64,000 bases of DNA from assembly GCA_016293845.1 (NCBI GenBank), contig JAEDDH010000007.1, forward strand, positions 1-64,000, given 5' to 3'. The translations under genes and the position numbers were made by a program. How positions within the stretch are numbered: position 1 is the stretch's first letter; each line of letters begins with the position of its first letter. Positions 7,735 through 16,680 of this stretch are shown piece after piece. The notes beneath the pieces are model-generated. The model had not been told where the DNA came from. It made no database searches and saw nothing but the letters and a program-made list of their open reading frames with translations. Origin of the DNA: Bacteroidales bacterium. GTDB lineage: Bacteria; Bacteroidota; Bacteroidia; Bacteroidales; UBA3824.

Positions 7735-8751
7735 ATGACAACTACACCACTTTATCCCGCCAATATCGACGTATCTGTTCTGCTGTTGTTTTTCAACCGT
7801 CCCGAAACATTTGAAAAGGTTTTTAAAGCAGTAAGAACAGCACGTCCTTCACGACTATTCCTGTTTCAAGACGGTCCTCGCAACACTAACGATGTTCCCC
7901 GTATGCAACAATGCCGCCAAATTGTCGAAAACATTGATTGGGAATGTGAAATACACCGAAACTACCAAGAAAAAAATCTTGGTTGCGACCCTGCAGAATT
8001 CATCTCGCACCAATGGGCTTTTTCAATTACAGACAAATGCATAGTGCTTGAGGATGATGACCTTCCATCGCAATCCTTTTTCAAATTCTGCAAAGAGATG
8101 CTTGACCGCTACGAAAATGATACCAGAATAACTATGATAGCCGGACAAAACGTTGATGGAATCACAGAGAATATGCCTTATAGTTATTTTTTCACCTCTG
8201 CATTTTCTATCTGGGGATGGGCAAGTTGGCGTAGAGTAGTGTCGCAATGGGATGGAAAATATTCTTTTCTCAAAGACCCTGTGGCAATGAGGCAATTGAA
8301 TGATTTAATCAAGCAACGAGGTTATTGGAATAACTTTATAAACCTGTGTAAAAAACACAGCGAAAGTGGTAAAGAATACTATGAAACCATCTTTTGGTCG
8401 CACATGCTCTTCAACTCAGGTTTGGCGATAACACCAGTAAAAAATCTTACCACTAACATCGGAGCTACTGAAGACTCCACTCATTTTTCAGATCTAAAAA
8501 CACTTCCCAGACGAATGAGGCGACAGATGACTTTGCCAGCTTACGATCTTGATTTTCCACTCGTCCATCCAAAATATGTAATTGAAGAAGCAGGTTATTG
8601 GAAACGAAAATACAAAGCCAACGCTTGGAATAGTCCGCTTTTGAAAATCGGACAGTCGTTTGAGGCGTTGTTTCTCAACCTTAGGTACGGTAATATCAAA
8701 ACAATTTTCAAATCACTTAAAGCACGTATCAAGAAAATCTTTAATCACTAA
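7735..8751 (+). CDS. Glycosyltransferase (GT-A fold)
   Basis: A 338-residue sugar transferase: DVSVLLLFFNRPETF at the N terminus, LEDDDLPS as the DXD metal and nucleotide-sugar site, and SIWGWASWRR as the downstream conserved block seen in Bacteroidota GT-A enzymes. No membrane segment is evident. It probably adds a sugar in the capsule or O-antigen pathway with the upstream dehydrogenase, TagD and LicD. Its stop codon overlaps the stop of the convergent gene by three bases. Donor and acceptor are unknown. Confidence 0.8.
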   Translation: MTTTPLYPANIDVSVLLLFFNRPETFEKVFKAVRTARPSRLFLFQDGPRNTNDVPRMQQCRQIVENIDWECEIHRNYQEKNLGCDPAEFISHQWAFSITDKCIVLEDDDLPSQSFFKFCKEMLDRYENDTRITMIAGQNVDGITENMPYSYFFTSAFSIWGWASWRRVVSQWDGKYSFLKDPVAMRQLNDLIKQRGYWNNFINLCKKHSESGKEYYETIFWSHMLFNSGLAITPVKNLTTNIGATEDSTHFSDLKTLPRRMRRQMTLPAYDLDFPLVHPKYVIEEAGYWKRKYKANAWNSPLLKIGQSFEALFLNLRYGNIKTIFKSLKARIKKIFNH

Positions 8752-9548
8752 TTGATCATCCCCTTCAAATCCTCATACGGTAATTCTATTTGAATTTCGC
8801 CGGCGGTGTGCGATCCGAGGTCTTCTTCAAGAAAGATGAAGGTAATGCCTTTGGTGCCAAGTGTAAAAAGGTTGGGTAGATATGGTTTTTCGATATCAAT
8901 ACCCTCTTTTTCAAAGAGTTCGTCAAGGTCGGCAGCACCAAACTTTTTGCATATTTGAGCCATTACCAACTCGGCGGCTTGAGCTTCGCCTTCTGTGGTA
9001 AAAATATCTGACTTATTGATTATGCGACCCGTGTTTTTGTCGAAATTCATTACAAATGTGGAATTTAAACCATGAGCACCGCCGCTAAAATTATATTGCG
9101 ATGCGCGATAGTTGATAATGCTGTCGCGACCGTATGAAAACTGGCTCGTTACCTTAAATTCATACTCAAAAACGCCTTCGGGGTCTTCTTTGTAGGCTTT
9201 TAGGCAGTCTTCCTTGTAGCCTTTAACATAGTTTTTTACAAAGATTTCAAGGGCACGGGGAACGGTCTTTTGTTCGCCACGTTTGAGGTCTTCGGACGGT
9301 AGGATTCCCGATTTGAGAATTTCTTCGTTGATTTGCGAAGCGTTTGGACCTATTGCAAAAATCAAATCTATATTGATAGTGCTTTTGGGCGAATCGGCGT
9401 TGCCTTTTACAAGATGCACAATGGTATCGAACTTAGCGGATTGAAATGTAAGAGTTTCAGCCATTTTATCGGCTTTTTTGGCTCTGTTGCAAGCACCGAA
9501 AAGTGCAATTGAAAGCACTGCGGCGATGGTTAAAATCTTTTTAGTCAT
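8748..9548 (-). CDS. Lipoprotein with DUF3298/RsiV-like domain
   Basis: A 266-residue protein with a lipobox (LSIALFGAC), so probably anchored in the envelope. The C-terminal half (YNFSGGAHGLNSTFVMNFDKNTGRII, read in parts) resembles the DUF3298 domain found in RsiV-type proteins; its GGAHG stretch is characteristic. The ATG at 9548 is preferred over one 14 codons upstream because it places a proper signal peptide at the N terminus. Last gene of the operon starting at 14128; it follows the ABC transporter by 32 bases. Ligand and role unknown. Confidence 0.7.
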   Translation of the reverse strand: MTKKILTIAAVLSIALFGACNRAKKADKMAETLTFQSAKFDTIVHLVKGNADSPKSTINIDLIFAIGPNASQINEEILKSGILPSEDLKRGEQKTVPRALEIFVKNYVKGYKEDCLKAYKEDPEGVFEYEFKVTSQFSYGRDSIINYRASQYNFSGGAHGLNSTFVMNFDKNTGRIINKSDIFTTEGEAQAAELVMAQICKKFGAADLDELFEKEGIDIEKPYLPNLFTLGTKGITFIFLEEDLGSHTAGEIQIELPYEDLKGMIN

Positions 9549-9580
9549 TTTATTATGTTGATAAAAATCTATATCGTTAA

Positions 9581-12500
9581 TTATCTCCAAATTCTGAGGT
9601 CTTGGAACGAGCGGCGGCGTTTGCGGTTGGTAACCGAAGCCTCGTTGCCTTTTTGTTTAATCTTAGCTTCTTTCTTGTCTTGATAGTCGCGCGAGATGTT
9701 TTCGCTACTATTGAGTATTCTGCGCAAAACTCCGTAATACAGAAGCACATAGAGTATAATGCTCATTACCCAGATAACACCGAGGTTGAGCCAGTAAGTA
9801 TCAATATAATAATTGCCGAGACGTTTGCGCGGAGCATAGAAATGCGCACGTAGAAACTTGTTGCGCGGGTCGAGATATATTGGCGACGCCTTTTGATAAA
9901 GGTGGTTGTTATATTCGATAACTCGCTCAGTTTCACGATTATTGGTAACAAAATCGGCAAGCGCGTCGTTGTGATAACGGCGTTTTAGGTCGAGATATTT
10001 TTCTTTGAGTTCGAGCGTTGCCTGTTGCTGTTGAATATAAGCATCCTTTTGTTTCGACGCTCTCTTAAAACGGCTTATGTAACTCGACCGCAGTTGCGAA
10101 AAATAGAATCTGAGTTGTTTCAAAAGGTCGTCGTCCATATTTTGCGGAGTGATGTCGTGATAGTCGAAAAGAGGCTTAACGGCAGGATTATCTTCCAATT
10201 CGTTGGCAATTTCGTTGCGGATTGTGAGAAAATCACTTTCGATGTCGGCGGCGCGGTCGGGATTGTTTTTGTTGCGCTCGTAGGCATTGAGTTTGTTGTC
10301 GAGCAGGGTAAGCCAAAAATCGCGTTTGATTAAGGCATTCTGCATATCCTTTTCGTATTGATACAGAGGACGTTCGTAGTCGTTATTGATAAACTGCTCT
10401 ACCGACAGAGCCTCGTAAGCCCAACGTGCAACAAAAATTTCGCCATAAAGCGGAATCTTGCCTGGCGACGAAATTGTAGGATTGAGTTTGTCGAAACTTA
10501 CTAAGACACCACTCAGGATAATTTGCGGAATTATCAAGAAAGGTATTAATATATAAATAGTTACAGTGGTTTTAAAGCCATCCGAAATATTCAAGCCCAT
10601 AATGTTGGCATTTACCCAAACGGCAAACAGCAAGAGCCAATATTTGAAATATTGGTCGTGAATTTCTAAAACTGAATTACCTATCATTACAAACGTAAAT
10701 GCTTGAAATGCAGACAGAAACAGCAATATCAACACTTTCGACAAGAGATACGCCCCCTTATTAAGGTTAAGAAACGCCTCTCGTTTAAGGATTTTTCGGT
10801 CTTTGATAATTTCCTGAGCGGAGACAGTTAACCCTACAAACAATGCAACTATCACAGCCATAAATAGATACACAGGCAAATTGCTATTGTCGAGGAATAC
10901 ATATCCATCGGCATTATCGCGCGAAATATTGCGGTATTTAATTATAAAGGTGAGCAAAAGCGCAAGCAACGGAGCCTCCAAAAAGTTGATAAGCATATAC
11001 TGCGCATTGCTGAGTTTTGCAAGTACATCGCGTTTTACAAAAATAGAGAACTGCTTGAAAAACCCCGGAATCTTAAAGTTAATCTCGGGCAGACGTTTTA
11101 CAAGCACCGAATGCCGCTTTTCTTTGCCAACTTCTTGATTGAAAAATTCGCACCACTCTTTGGGCGAAATCTTGCGGGTTTGCGTAGCGTTGCCATACTC
11201 GTCTACGATTCGGCTCTCCACAATGTTGAAAATTTGTTCGGAGTTGACATTACCACAGACGGGACATTCGCTGTCGTTCCAATTCGCCTGACGTATTTTT
11301 GATTTGAAATACGAAATACTCTCCACTGGGTCGCCAGTGTAGATAAGGTATCCGCCAGTGTCGAGAATTATCAAGCGGTCGAACATTTTGAAAATTTCGC
11401 TCGACGGCTGATGGATTACCACAAATACGAGTTTTCCCTTGATAGTCAACTCTTTGAGAAGGTCTAAAATATTCTCAGAATCGCGCGACGACAAACCCGA
11501 AGTGGGCTCATCGAGAAACAATATGGAGGGTTCGCGGATTAGTTCCAATGCGATATTCAGACGTTTGCGCTGTCCGCCGCTGATACGTTTGTTGAGTGGA
11601 TTGCCCACGCGCATATTGCGGATTTCGTAAAGTCCGAGGTTTTTGAGCATTTTTAGCACCGTGCGGTAAAGTTGAAACCGCGAATAGTTGCCAAAACACT
11701 GTTTTGCACAGTAATAAAGGTTTTGAAATACAGTAAGTTCCTCTATCAGCAGGTCGTCTTGCGACACATAGCCAATAAGACCGTCGAGTTGTCCGTTGTT
11801 GCGGTGAACATTGATTCCGTTTACAAGCACCTCGCCCGACGAAGGTTTGAGGTTGCCATTGAGCACGTTGAGCAATGTAGTTTTACCTGCTCCCGACGCA
11901 CCCATGATGCCAACAATTTTGCCGCTCTTTTCGAGAAAACTCATACTATGAAGACCCACAGCACCGTTGTTGAACTTGTATTCAAGGCGGTTGACCTCAA
12001 AAACTATGTTGGCTTTGGTTTTGTCGAAGTTGTAGGTGGAAACAATATCGCTATAATAAATAGGCTTGATTTTGCCGCCACGTATCGACGAACCCGCCGA
12101 CAACACGTGCACACGGTTTGGATTAAGCACCTGACCGTTGAGCAGCAACTCTTTGATACCTCGAAAAACAAACAAGTGCATATTCACCGACTTAACGGCA
12201 AACACAATTATCTGACCTGTAAGGTTTTCGCTATAAATATGCTTAGACAGACTGCCTATTGGAGCTGAGGGTTGATTGTCAATTATAAGGATATTATCGC
12301 CATCGGGCAGTTTTTTCGACGAATAGAACACGAAGTCGAGAATTGTGCGGTACTCCTCGTCGCTAATAAAGATATTTTCGGCAACGGTTTGCACAAACTC
12401 CAACTCTTGCTGCGAAGCCTCCTCGCAGTTGTAACTGATAAATTCTAAAAGACGAACAAGCACAATAATCTTTTGACGCTGAACAAGTTCCTTGTTGATA

Positions 12501-12748
12501 ACGTTGCAGATTACAAGAATTTTGGTGCTACTGAGCGACACAGCCTTCTTGCGCTTGCTGTCGGTAGTCTGTTTGCCACGATATTGGTTGTAAAACCCGT
12601 TGTAAACATCCATATATTCGTCCACGAGTTCTTGCGAAAGTTCGTGGCGCAGAAAAGTTTCAACAATATTGTTCTGCTCCGCCTGAGCCTTTGAAGCGGC
12701 GATTATTGCAAACAACTGCATTAACGCTTTTAAAATGCTTTCACTCAT
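9581..12748 (-). CDS. ABCG-type ABC transporter, 1055 aa, with N-terminal extension
   Basis: Fused ATPase and permease of ABC-2/ABCG type. About 150 N-terminal residues are helical and acidic and resemble a TerB-like module. A beta-rich segment (about 150-250) follows. The ATPase has Walker A GASGAGKT (283-290), signature SGGQR (390-394) and Walker B ILFLDEPT (409-416). A CPVCG motif lies near residue 497. The membrane part has several spans from about 580 to 760, a long soluble insert, then a final span and a basic tail. ABC-2 permeases export lipids or polymers; the substrate here is unknown. Flanked in the operon by three small envelope proteins. Confidence 0.82.
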   Translation of the reverse strand: MSESILKALMQLFAIIAASKAQAEQNNIVETFLRHELSQELVDEYMDVYNGFYNQYRGKQTTDSKRKKAVSLSSTKILVICNVINKELVQRQKIIVLVRLLEFISYNCEEASQQELEFVQTVAENIFISDEEYRTILDFVFYSSKKLPDGDNILIIDNQPSAPIGSLSKHIYSENLTGQIIVFAVKSVNMHLFVFRGIKELLLNGQVLNPNRVHVLSAGSSIRGGKIKPIYYSDIVSTYNFDKTKANIVFEVNRLEYKFNNGAVGLHSMSFLEKSGKIVGIMGASGAGKTTLLNVLNGNLKPSSGEVLVNGINVHRNNGQLDGLIGYVSQDDLLIEELTVFQNLYYCAKQCFGNYSRFQLYRTVLKMLKNLGLYEIRNMRVGNPLNKRISGGQRKRLNIALELIREPSILFLDEPTSGLSSRDSENILDLLKELTIKGKLVFVVIHQPSSEIFKMFDRLIILDTGGYLIYTGDPVESISYFKSKIRQANWNDSECPVCGNVNSEQIFNIVESRIVDEYGNATQTRKISPKEWCEFFNQEVGKEKRHSVLVKRLPEINFKIPGFFKQFSIFVKRDVLAKLSNAQYMLINFLEAPLLALLLTFIIKYRNISRDNADGYVFLDNSNLPVYLFMAVIVALFVGLTVSAQEIIKDRKILKREAFLNLNKGAYLLSKVLILLFLSAFQAFTFVMIGNSVLEIHDQYFKYWLLLFAVWVNANIMGLNISDGFKTTVTIYILIPFLIIPQIILSGVLVSFDKLNPTISSPGKIPLYGEIFVARWAYEALSVEQFINNDYERPLYQYEKDMQNALIKRDFWLTLLDNKLNAYERNKNNPDRAADIESDFLTIRNEIANELEDNPAVKPLFDYHDITPQNMDDDLLKQLRFYFSQLRSSYISRFKRASKQKDAYIQQQQATLELKEKYLDLKRRYHNDALADFVTNNRETERVIEYNNHLYQKASPIYLDPRNKFLRAHFYAPRKRLGNYYIDTYWLNLGVIWVMSIILYVLLYYGVLRRILNSSENISRDYQDKKEAKIKQKGNEASVTNRKRRRSFQDLRIWR

Positions 12749-12763
12749 TGTGCGGCGCGGATT

Positions 12764-13186
12764 TTAGTTTTTGAAACCAATTAGCAAAATGGCGAAACCC
12801 GAATCAGGCGCAAGGTCGTCGAGCATAGCCTCAATGTTGCAGTCAACGGTAGACGCAAACTGAAAATCCCAATAAGGAGCATTCTTGTGGTCTACGTTGG
12901 CAAAAATTTCGTTACCCTCGCTGTCGCGCACAGTAAAAAGGAGGTTGCCATCGTTGAGTCCTGCGCAGGCAGCCACACGGTAAGTGGTTCCGCCATAAAA
13001 AGTTACGTGAAATTCGGCAGTTTCATCTTTGGCAATAGCCGCCTGATACACCTGACCGTCGCTAATATACGACGACGGAATGTGCTGCGCGCAGAAATTA
13101 ATCAGCGTGTCGGCCTGAGCATCGGCTTTGCTGAAAGCAAATGTCATTATTGCAATTAATATTGTTATAGTCAGCGGTTTGTTCAT
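12764..13186 (-). CDS. Small secreted protein of unknown function
   Basis: 140 residues with a cleavable signal peptide (hydrophobic stretch ending FSKADAQA) and a beta-rich mature part containing two Cys. No family recognised. It sits 15 bases upstream of the ABC transporter and 18 bases after the preceding lipoprotein gene, so it belongs to the same operon and probably works with the transporter in the envelope. Confidence 0.65.
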   Translation of the reverse strand: MNKPLTITILIAIMTFAFSKADAQADTLINFCAQHIPSSYISDGQVYQAAIAKDETAEFHVTFYGGTTYRVAACAGLNDGNLLFTVRDSEGNEIFANVDHKNAPYWDFQFASTVDCNIEAMLDDLAPDSGFAILLIGFKN

Positions 13187-13204
13187 ATCCGTAATGTTTT
13201 GAGG

Positions 13205-14128
13205 TTAATCGGTAATGTCGTTGCGAAGGCGTTCTATCTTGCGCGAAATAGTTTCGATGTGCTGCTCGTCGATAACGGTTTCGGTTTGCGAATCCACAAT
13301 AGTGATTCGGTTAGCCTCGTCGGTTTTTACCGATTTAAAAGTATATTTAACATTGATATCGTCGAAAATGGCGGCAAGTTCCGAAAGGTTTTCGAGAAAA
13401 GAGTCGTATTCGTTGGAAATTTTGCCGTAATGCGGACGAAGAATATCGATAAGATTATTAAGAGCGGATTTTTGCTGACCAATAAGATCTTTGATTTCGG
13501 GTTTCATATCTTTTGCTAACTGAATGTGGGTTAGCAAGTAAAGACTTTCTACCCAACCTCCAGCAAGTATCAGTGCGCCTACCTCGTTTCGTTCGGCATC
13601 CATAAGGTATTGGTCTGATTCTCGGTACATTATCGAGGCGATATATAGAAGCGAATCTTTGTTGCCGTTGTTTCGCTCGATGAGCTTCATGGTCTCCTCG
13701 TTGAATGTGTTCATAATGCCAAGTTCCTTGCTGAGCGTGCGGATAGCACCAAAATAAGCCGCAGCGTCGGGCAATTGTTCAAACACATTGATATACCCAA
13801 GGTTAGCACCGTAGATGCCAAGGTTTAGAGCCTGCTTAAAGGTGGTAGTGTAATTCTGATACTTGTTTACACTATTAAGAAGTTCCTTATCGTAAGGCAG
13901 TTGCATTTTTTGAATAACTCCAGCCAACAGGATAGGCGACGGCACGTTAAACAGCCTATCGTTAAACCTTACGAGAGCGCCACGATTAGGGTCGAGCATC
14001 TGAGTCTGATCGGCAGGCGGAGGAGCAGTCTGAGCCCCTTCGCCGCTGTTGTTGTTTACCGGCGTACAAGCCTGAACAATAATGCAGGCGGTTATGACGG
14101 CTACAATATGGGTTAGTCTGTGTATCAT
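13205..14128 (-). CDS. Helical lipoprotein, first gene of transporter operon
   Basis: 307 residues with a lipobox ending VQAC and a low-complexity linker (N, S, P, Q), then an almost wholly alpha-helical mature domain. No enzymatic motif is seen. Similar lipoproteins are, to my knowledge, unassigned in Bacteroidales. It leads a four-gene minus-strand operon (lipoprotein, secreted protein, ABCG transporter, RsiV-like lipoprotein). A -7 box lies 34 bases upstream. Confidence 0.65.
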   Translation of the reverse strand: MIHRLTHIVAVITACIIVQACTPVNNNSGEGAQTAPPPADQTQMLDPNRGALVRFNDRLFNVPSPILLAGVIQKMQLPYDKELLNSVNKYQNYTTTFKQALNLGIYGANLGYINVFEQLPDAAAYFGAIRTLSKELGIMNTFNEETMKLIERNNGNKDSLLYIASIMYRESDQYLMDAERNEVGALILAGGWVESLYLLTHIQLAKDMKPEIKDLIGQQKSALNNLIDILRPHYGKISNEYDSFLENLSELAAIFDDINVKYTFKSVKTDEANRITIVDSQTETVIDEQHIETISRKIERLRNDITD

Positions 14129-14161
14129 TTTTATCGTTGTTATCTATGTAGAAACATTTAG

Positions 14162-14169
14162 CAAATGTA
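14162..14169 (-). promoter_or_regulatory. -7 box TACATTTG of the transporter operon
   Basis: CAAATGTA on the plus strand reads TACATTTG on the minus strand, 34 bases before the start at 14128. No clear -33 TTG is seen. Confidence 0.5.
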
Positions 14170-14226
14170 ACGAATAAATTTTTAATACGTTAGTTTTTTT
14201 GCCACTTTTTTTGCGGCAAAAGGCGT

Positions 14227-15273
14227 TTATTTTACATAAACGAGCGTTGCGCCGCCGCCATACTCCTCAAACGAGGCATCCTGATAGGTGTAGCGGCGAT
14301 ATTTACGGTCGAGTTCTTTGCGGATTTCGAGTTTTAGCGTGCCGTTGCCCTTGCCATGGATAAACACCACTTTTTTGATATGCGGATTTTTGATGGCTTC
14401 GTCTATCTTTTGACGGAATGTATTCATCTGATAGTCAAGTTTTTCCTTAGGTGTCATGCCACGCTCATCGTCTAATAGCTCCACAAGGTGAAGGTCTACT
14501 ATCTCTTTGTCGCCCTGGGGTTTAGATATTTTTTTGACGGTTGGTTGAGCAGCGTCTGTATTGGGCAAAGGGCTATCGGTAAGGTTTTTAACAGCCTCTG
14601 CCATAGGCGAATTGGTATAAAGCGAATTTACCACAGCCTTTTCGTCAAAAAAGTCGTTGGTTTTGTAGTAACTCTGTTGGAAAAACTTGGAAGCGTGTAT
14701 CTTAACCTCGCACTCTTTGGGCGGAATAATCGTGCCGAATCCGTTTTTGGCAAAAAGTATCTGAAATTTTACAAACGCAATTTGTGTCAAGTCCATCCGT
14801 GGAATAGTTTCCAAAAGCTCCTTAGTGTCGGGCTCCAAAATACCAGTGTGCATAGCGAATGCCTTTCCTACGGGCTTTATGTAGTTGTAAGCCAATTGAT
14901 AAGGGCTATCGTTGATGAGATACAAATCAAGGTCGCACTCTTCGGGTTTATGAGGGTCGGCAGGCACAAATGCCGAAAGAATTTCAAATATATCGTCGTC
15001 TTTGTGGTTAGCGTCAACATCCACAAACTTACGCTCTTTGGGCTGCGTTTTCGACTGAGCAGTGGTGGGTTTTGGCTCGGGCTTCTGCTGCTCGGGCTGA
15101 GGTGTGCGCTGCGGAGTCATCGGCAGGTCTAAAATAAGGTCGGCAGCACGCGCCGGAACCTCAAAATCATCGCTGTTGAGCACCATAATAGTGCCGTTTT
15201 CTAATACACGGGCTACTATGCCGTGGTCGTTTTCGTTGAGAAAACGAACTTTGTCGCCTTTTTTAAATTTCAT
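14227..15273 (-). CDS. DUF2027 and Smr domain protein
   Basis: 348 residues. N terminus MKFKKGDKVRFLNENDHGIV is the start of DUF2027 proteins; the C terminus (about 270-348) is an Smr domain with the DLHxxEL stretch and the nuclease-type HGKGNGTLK loop. Smr domains of MutS2-like proteins cut or bind branched DNA or collided-ribosome mRNA; the role of this fusion is not established. ATG 15273 is chosen: a TTG nine codons upstream lies inside the -7 box and cannot be the start. A Pro/Gln-rich linker is present near residues 60-90. Single-gene unit. Confidence 0.85.
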   Translation of the reverse strand: MKFKKGDKVRFLNENDHGIVARVLENGTIMVLNSDDFEVPARAADLILDLPMTPQRTPQPEQQKPEPKPTTAQSKTQPKERKFVDVDANHKDDDIFEILSAFVPADPHKPEECDLDLYLINDSPYQLAYNYIKPVGKAFAMHTGILEPDTKELLETIPRMDLTQIAFVKFQILFAKNGFGTIIPPKECEVKIHASKFFQQSYYKTNDFFDEKAVVNSLYTNSPMAEAVKNLTDSPLPNTDAAQPTVKKISKPQGDKEIVDLHLVELLDDERGMTPKEKLDYQMNTFRQKIDEAIKNPHIKKVVFIHGKGNGTLKLEIRKELDRKYRRYTYQDASFEEYGGGATLVYVK

Positions 15274-15297
15274 CGCTAATTTGCTTTTATGATGCGC

Positions 15298-15305
15298 CAA
15301 AGTTA
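15298..15305 (-). promoter_or_regulatory. -7 box TAACTTTG
   Basis: CAAAGTTA on the plus strand. It sets transcription start near 15291 and so rules out the TTG at 15300 as the start codon of the Smr gene. Confidence 0.6.
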
Positions 15306-15396
15306 GTTATTTTTGCCAAAAATTTTGCAAAGAACAACATTATTTTGCCATTAAAATTTAAACAACTGATTATTAAATATTTAAAGACATATTAAA

Positions 15397-16593
15397 ATGA
15401 ATTATCCCGGCGACATACAAATTGCGGAATACAACTATCCCCTACCCGACGAACGCATTGCCAAATTTCCATTGAAAGAGCGCGATAAGTGCAAACTATT
15501 GATATACAAAGATAAACAAATTTCAGAAACCATTTTTTCTAACATCGGCACTCTCCTACCCGACGACGGACTTATGGTGGTGAACAATACAAAGGTGATT
15601 CCCGCCAGATTGGAATTTTTTACGCAAAATGGCGCAAGGATAGAGATTTTTTGTCTCGAACCGCACACTCCCGCCGATTACGATACCAATTTTGCCGCAA
15701 AAGACACATGCCAATGGCGTTGCCTTGCTGGAAACCTAAAACGTTGGAAAGATTTCAACCTTACTCGCACCTTGCCATGTGCCAACGGCGAAACCGTTCT
15801 TACCGCTGAAAAGATAGAAGTAGAAGGCGGCGAAATTATTGCAAAATTCTCGTGGACAGGCGGTTACTCATTTTCTGAGATTATCGACGCGGCAGGCAGT
15901 ATTCCTATTCCGCCATATCTCAACCGCAAGGCAGAGGAGAGTGATAGTGTTGATTATCAAACAGTTTATTCGCATTACAAGGGTTCGGTGGCAGCACCAA
16001 CAGCAGGACTTCATTTTAGTCCCGAACTGCTCAAAAGCCTGAAAACCAAGATAGACGAACTCACCCTACATGTGGGCGCGGGAACATTCAAGCCCGTAAA
16101 AACAGAAACCATAGGTGAACACGAGATGCACCGCGAGTTTTTTGCTGTAAATAAGGATGTTATCGAAGATTTAATCAAATACGAAGGCAAAATCACAGCC
16201 GTTGGCACCACATCAGTGCGCACACTCGAAAGTCTCTATTGGATAGGCGCAAAACTCGCTATATCAGATACTTGCACACATTTAAGCCAATGGGAATGTT
16301 ACCAAATGCAGCCTGATTTAAGCCTCAAAGATTCACTATCTAATATATTAAAGGTGATGGAGCGCAACGGCAGCACCGTCTACAAGGCTTCCACAGGCAT
16401 AATGATTGCCCCAGGATACCGCTACAAGGTGGTGAACAACATTATCACAAATTTTCACCAACCCGAAAGCACACTTTTATTATTAGTGTCGGCAGCGGTG
16501 GGCAACGCATGGAAAGATATCTATAAGTACGCCTTAGACAATGACTTCCGTTTTCTCAGTTACGGTGATGGATGCTTTTTGCAGGTAGACTGA
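15397..16593 (+). CDS. queA: tRNA preQ1 ribosyltransferase-isomerase QueA
   Basis: Transfers and isomerises the ribosyl group of S-adenosylmethionine onto preQ1 in tRNA to give epoxyqueuosine, the penultimate step of queuosine synthesis. Recognised by YPLPDERIAKFPLKERD at the N terminus, VNNTKVIPARLEF, GSVAAPTAGLHFS, LHVGAGTFKPVK and ITNFHQPESTLLLLVSA in the expected order. The 398-residue length is slightly above the family average because of an insert around 90-150. Cytosolic. No other queuosine genes are adjacent. Confidence 0.95.
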   Translation: MNYPGDIQIAEYNYPLPDERIAKFPLKERDKCKLLIYKDKQISETIFSNIGTLLPDDGLMVVNNTKVIPARLEFFTQNGARIEIFCLEPHTPADYDTNFAAKDTCQWRCLAGNLKRWKDFNLTRTLPCANGETVLTAEKIEVEGGEIIAKFSWTGGYSFSEIIDAAGSIPIPPYLNRKAEESDSVDYQTVYSHYKGSVAAPTAGLHFSPELLKSLKTKIDELTLHVGAGTFKPVKTETIGEHEMHREFFAVNKDVIEDLIKYEGKITAVGTTSVRTLESLYWIGAKLAISDTCTHLSQWECYQMQPDLSLKDSLSNILKVMERNGSTVYKASTGIMIAPGYRYKVVNNIITNFHQPESTLLLLVSAAVGNAWKDIYKYALDNDFRFLSYGDGCFLQVD

Positions 16594-16680
16594 TTTTTTT
16601 ATTAAAATGGTACTCTTTTTGTAAAATATTCAGTAACTTTAAACCATAATTGTTAACCGAGTTTTTATAAAAAAAGTACA

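Noticed and set aside
11672..12268. 198-aa plus-strand ORF opposite the ABC transporter
   Set aside because: Shadow of the coding frame on the minus strand; no start context and no family.
14488..15132. 214-aa plus-strand ORF opposite the Smr gene
   Set aside because: Shadow ORF on the antisense of a well-recognised gene.
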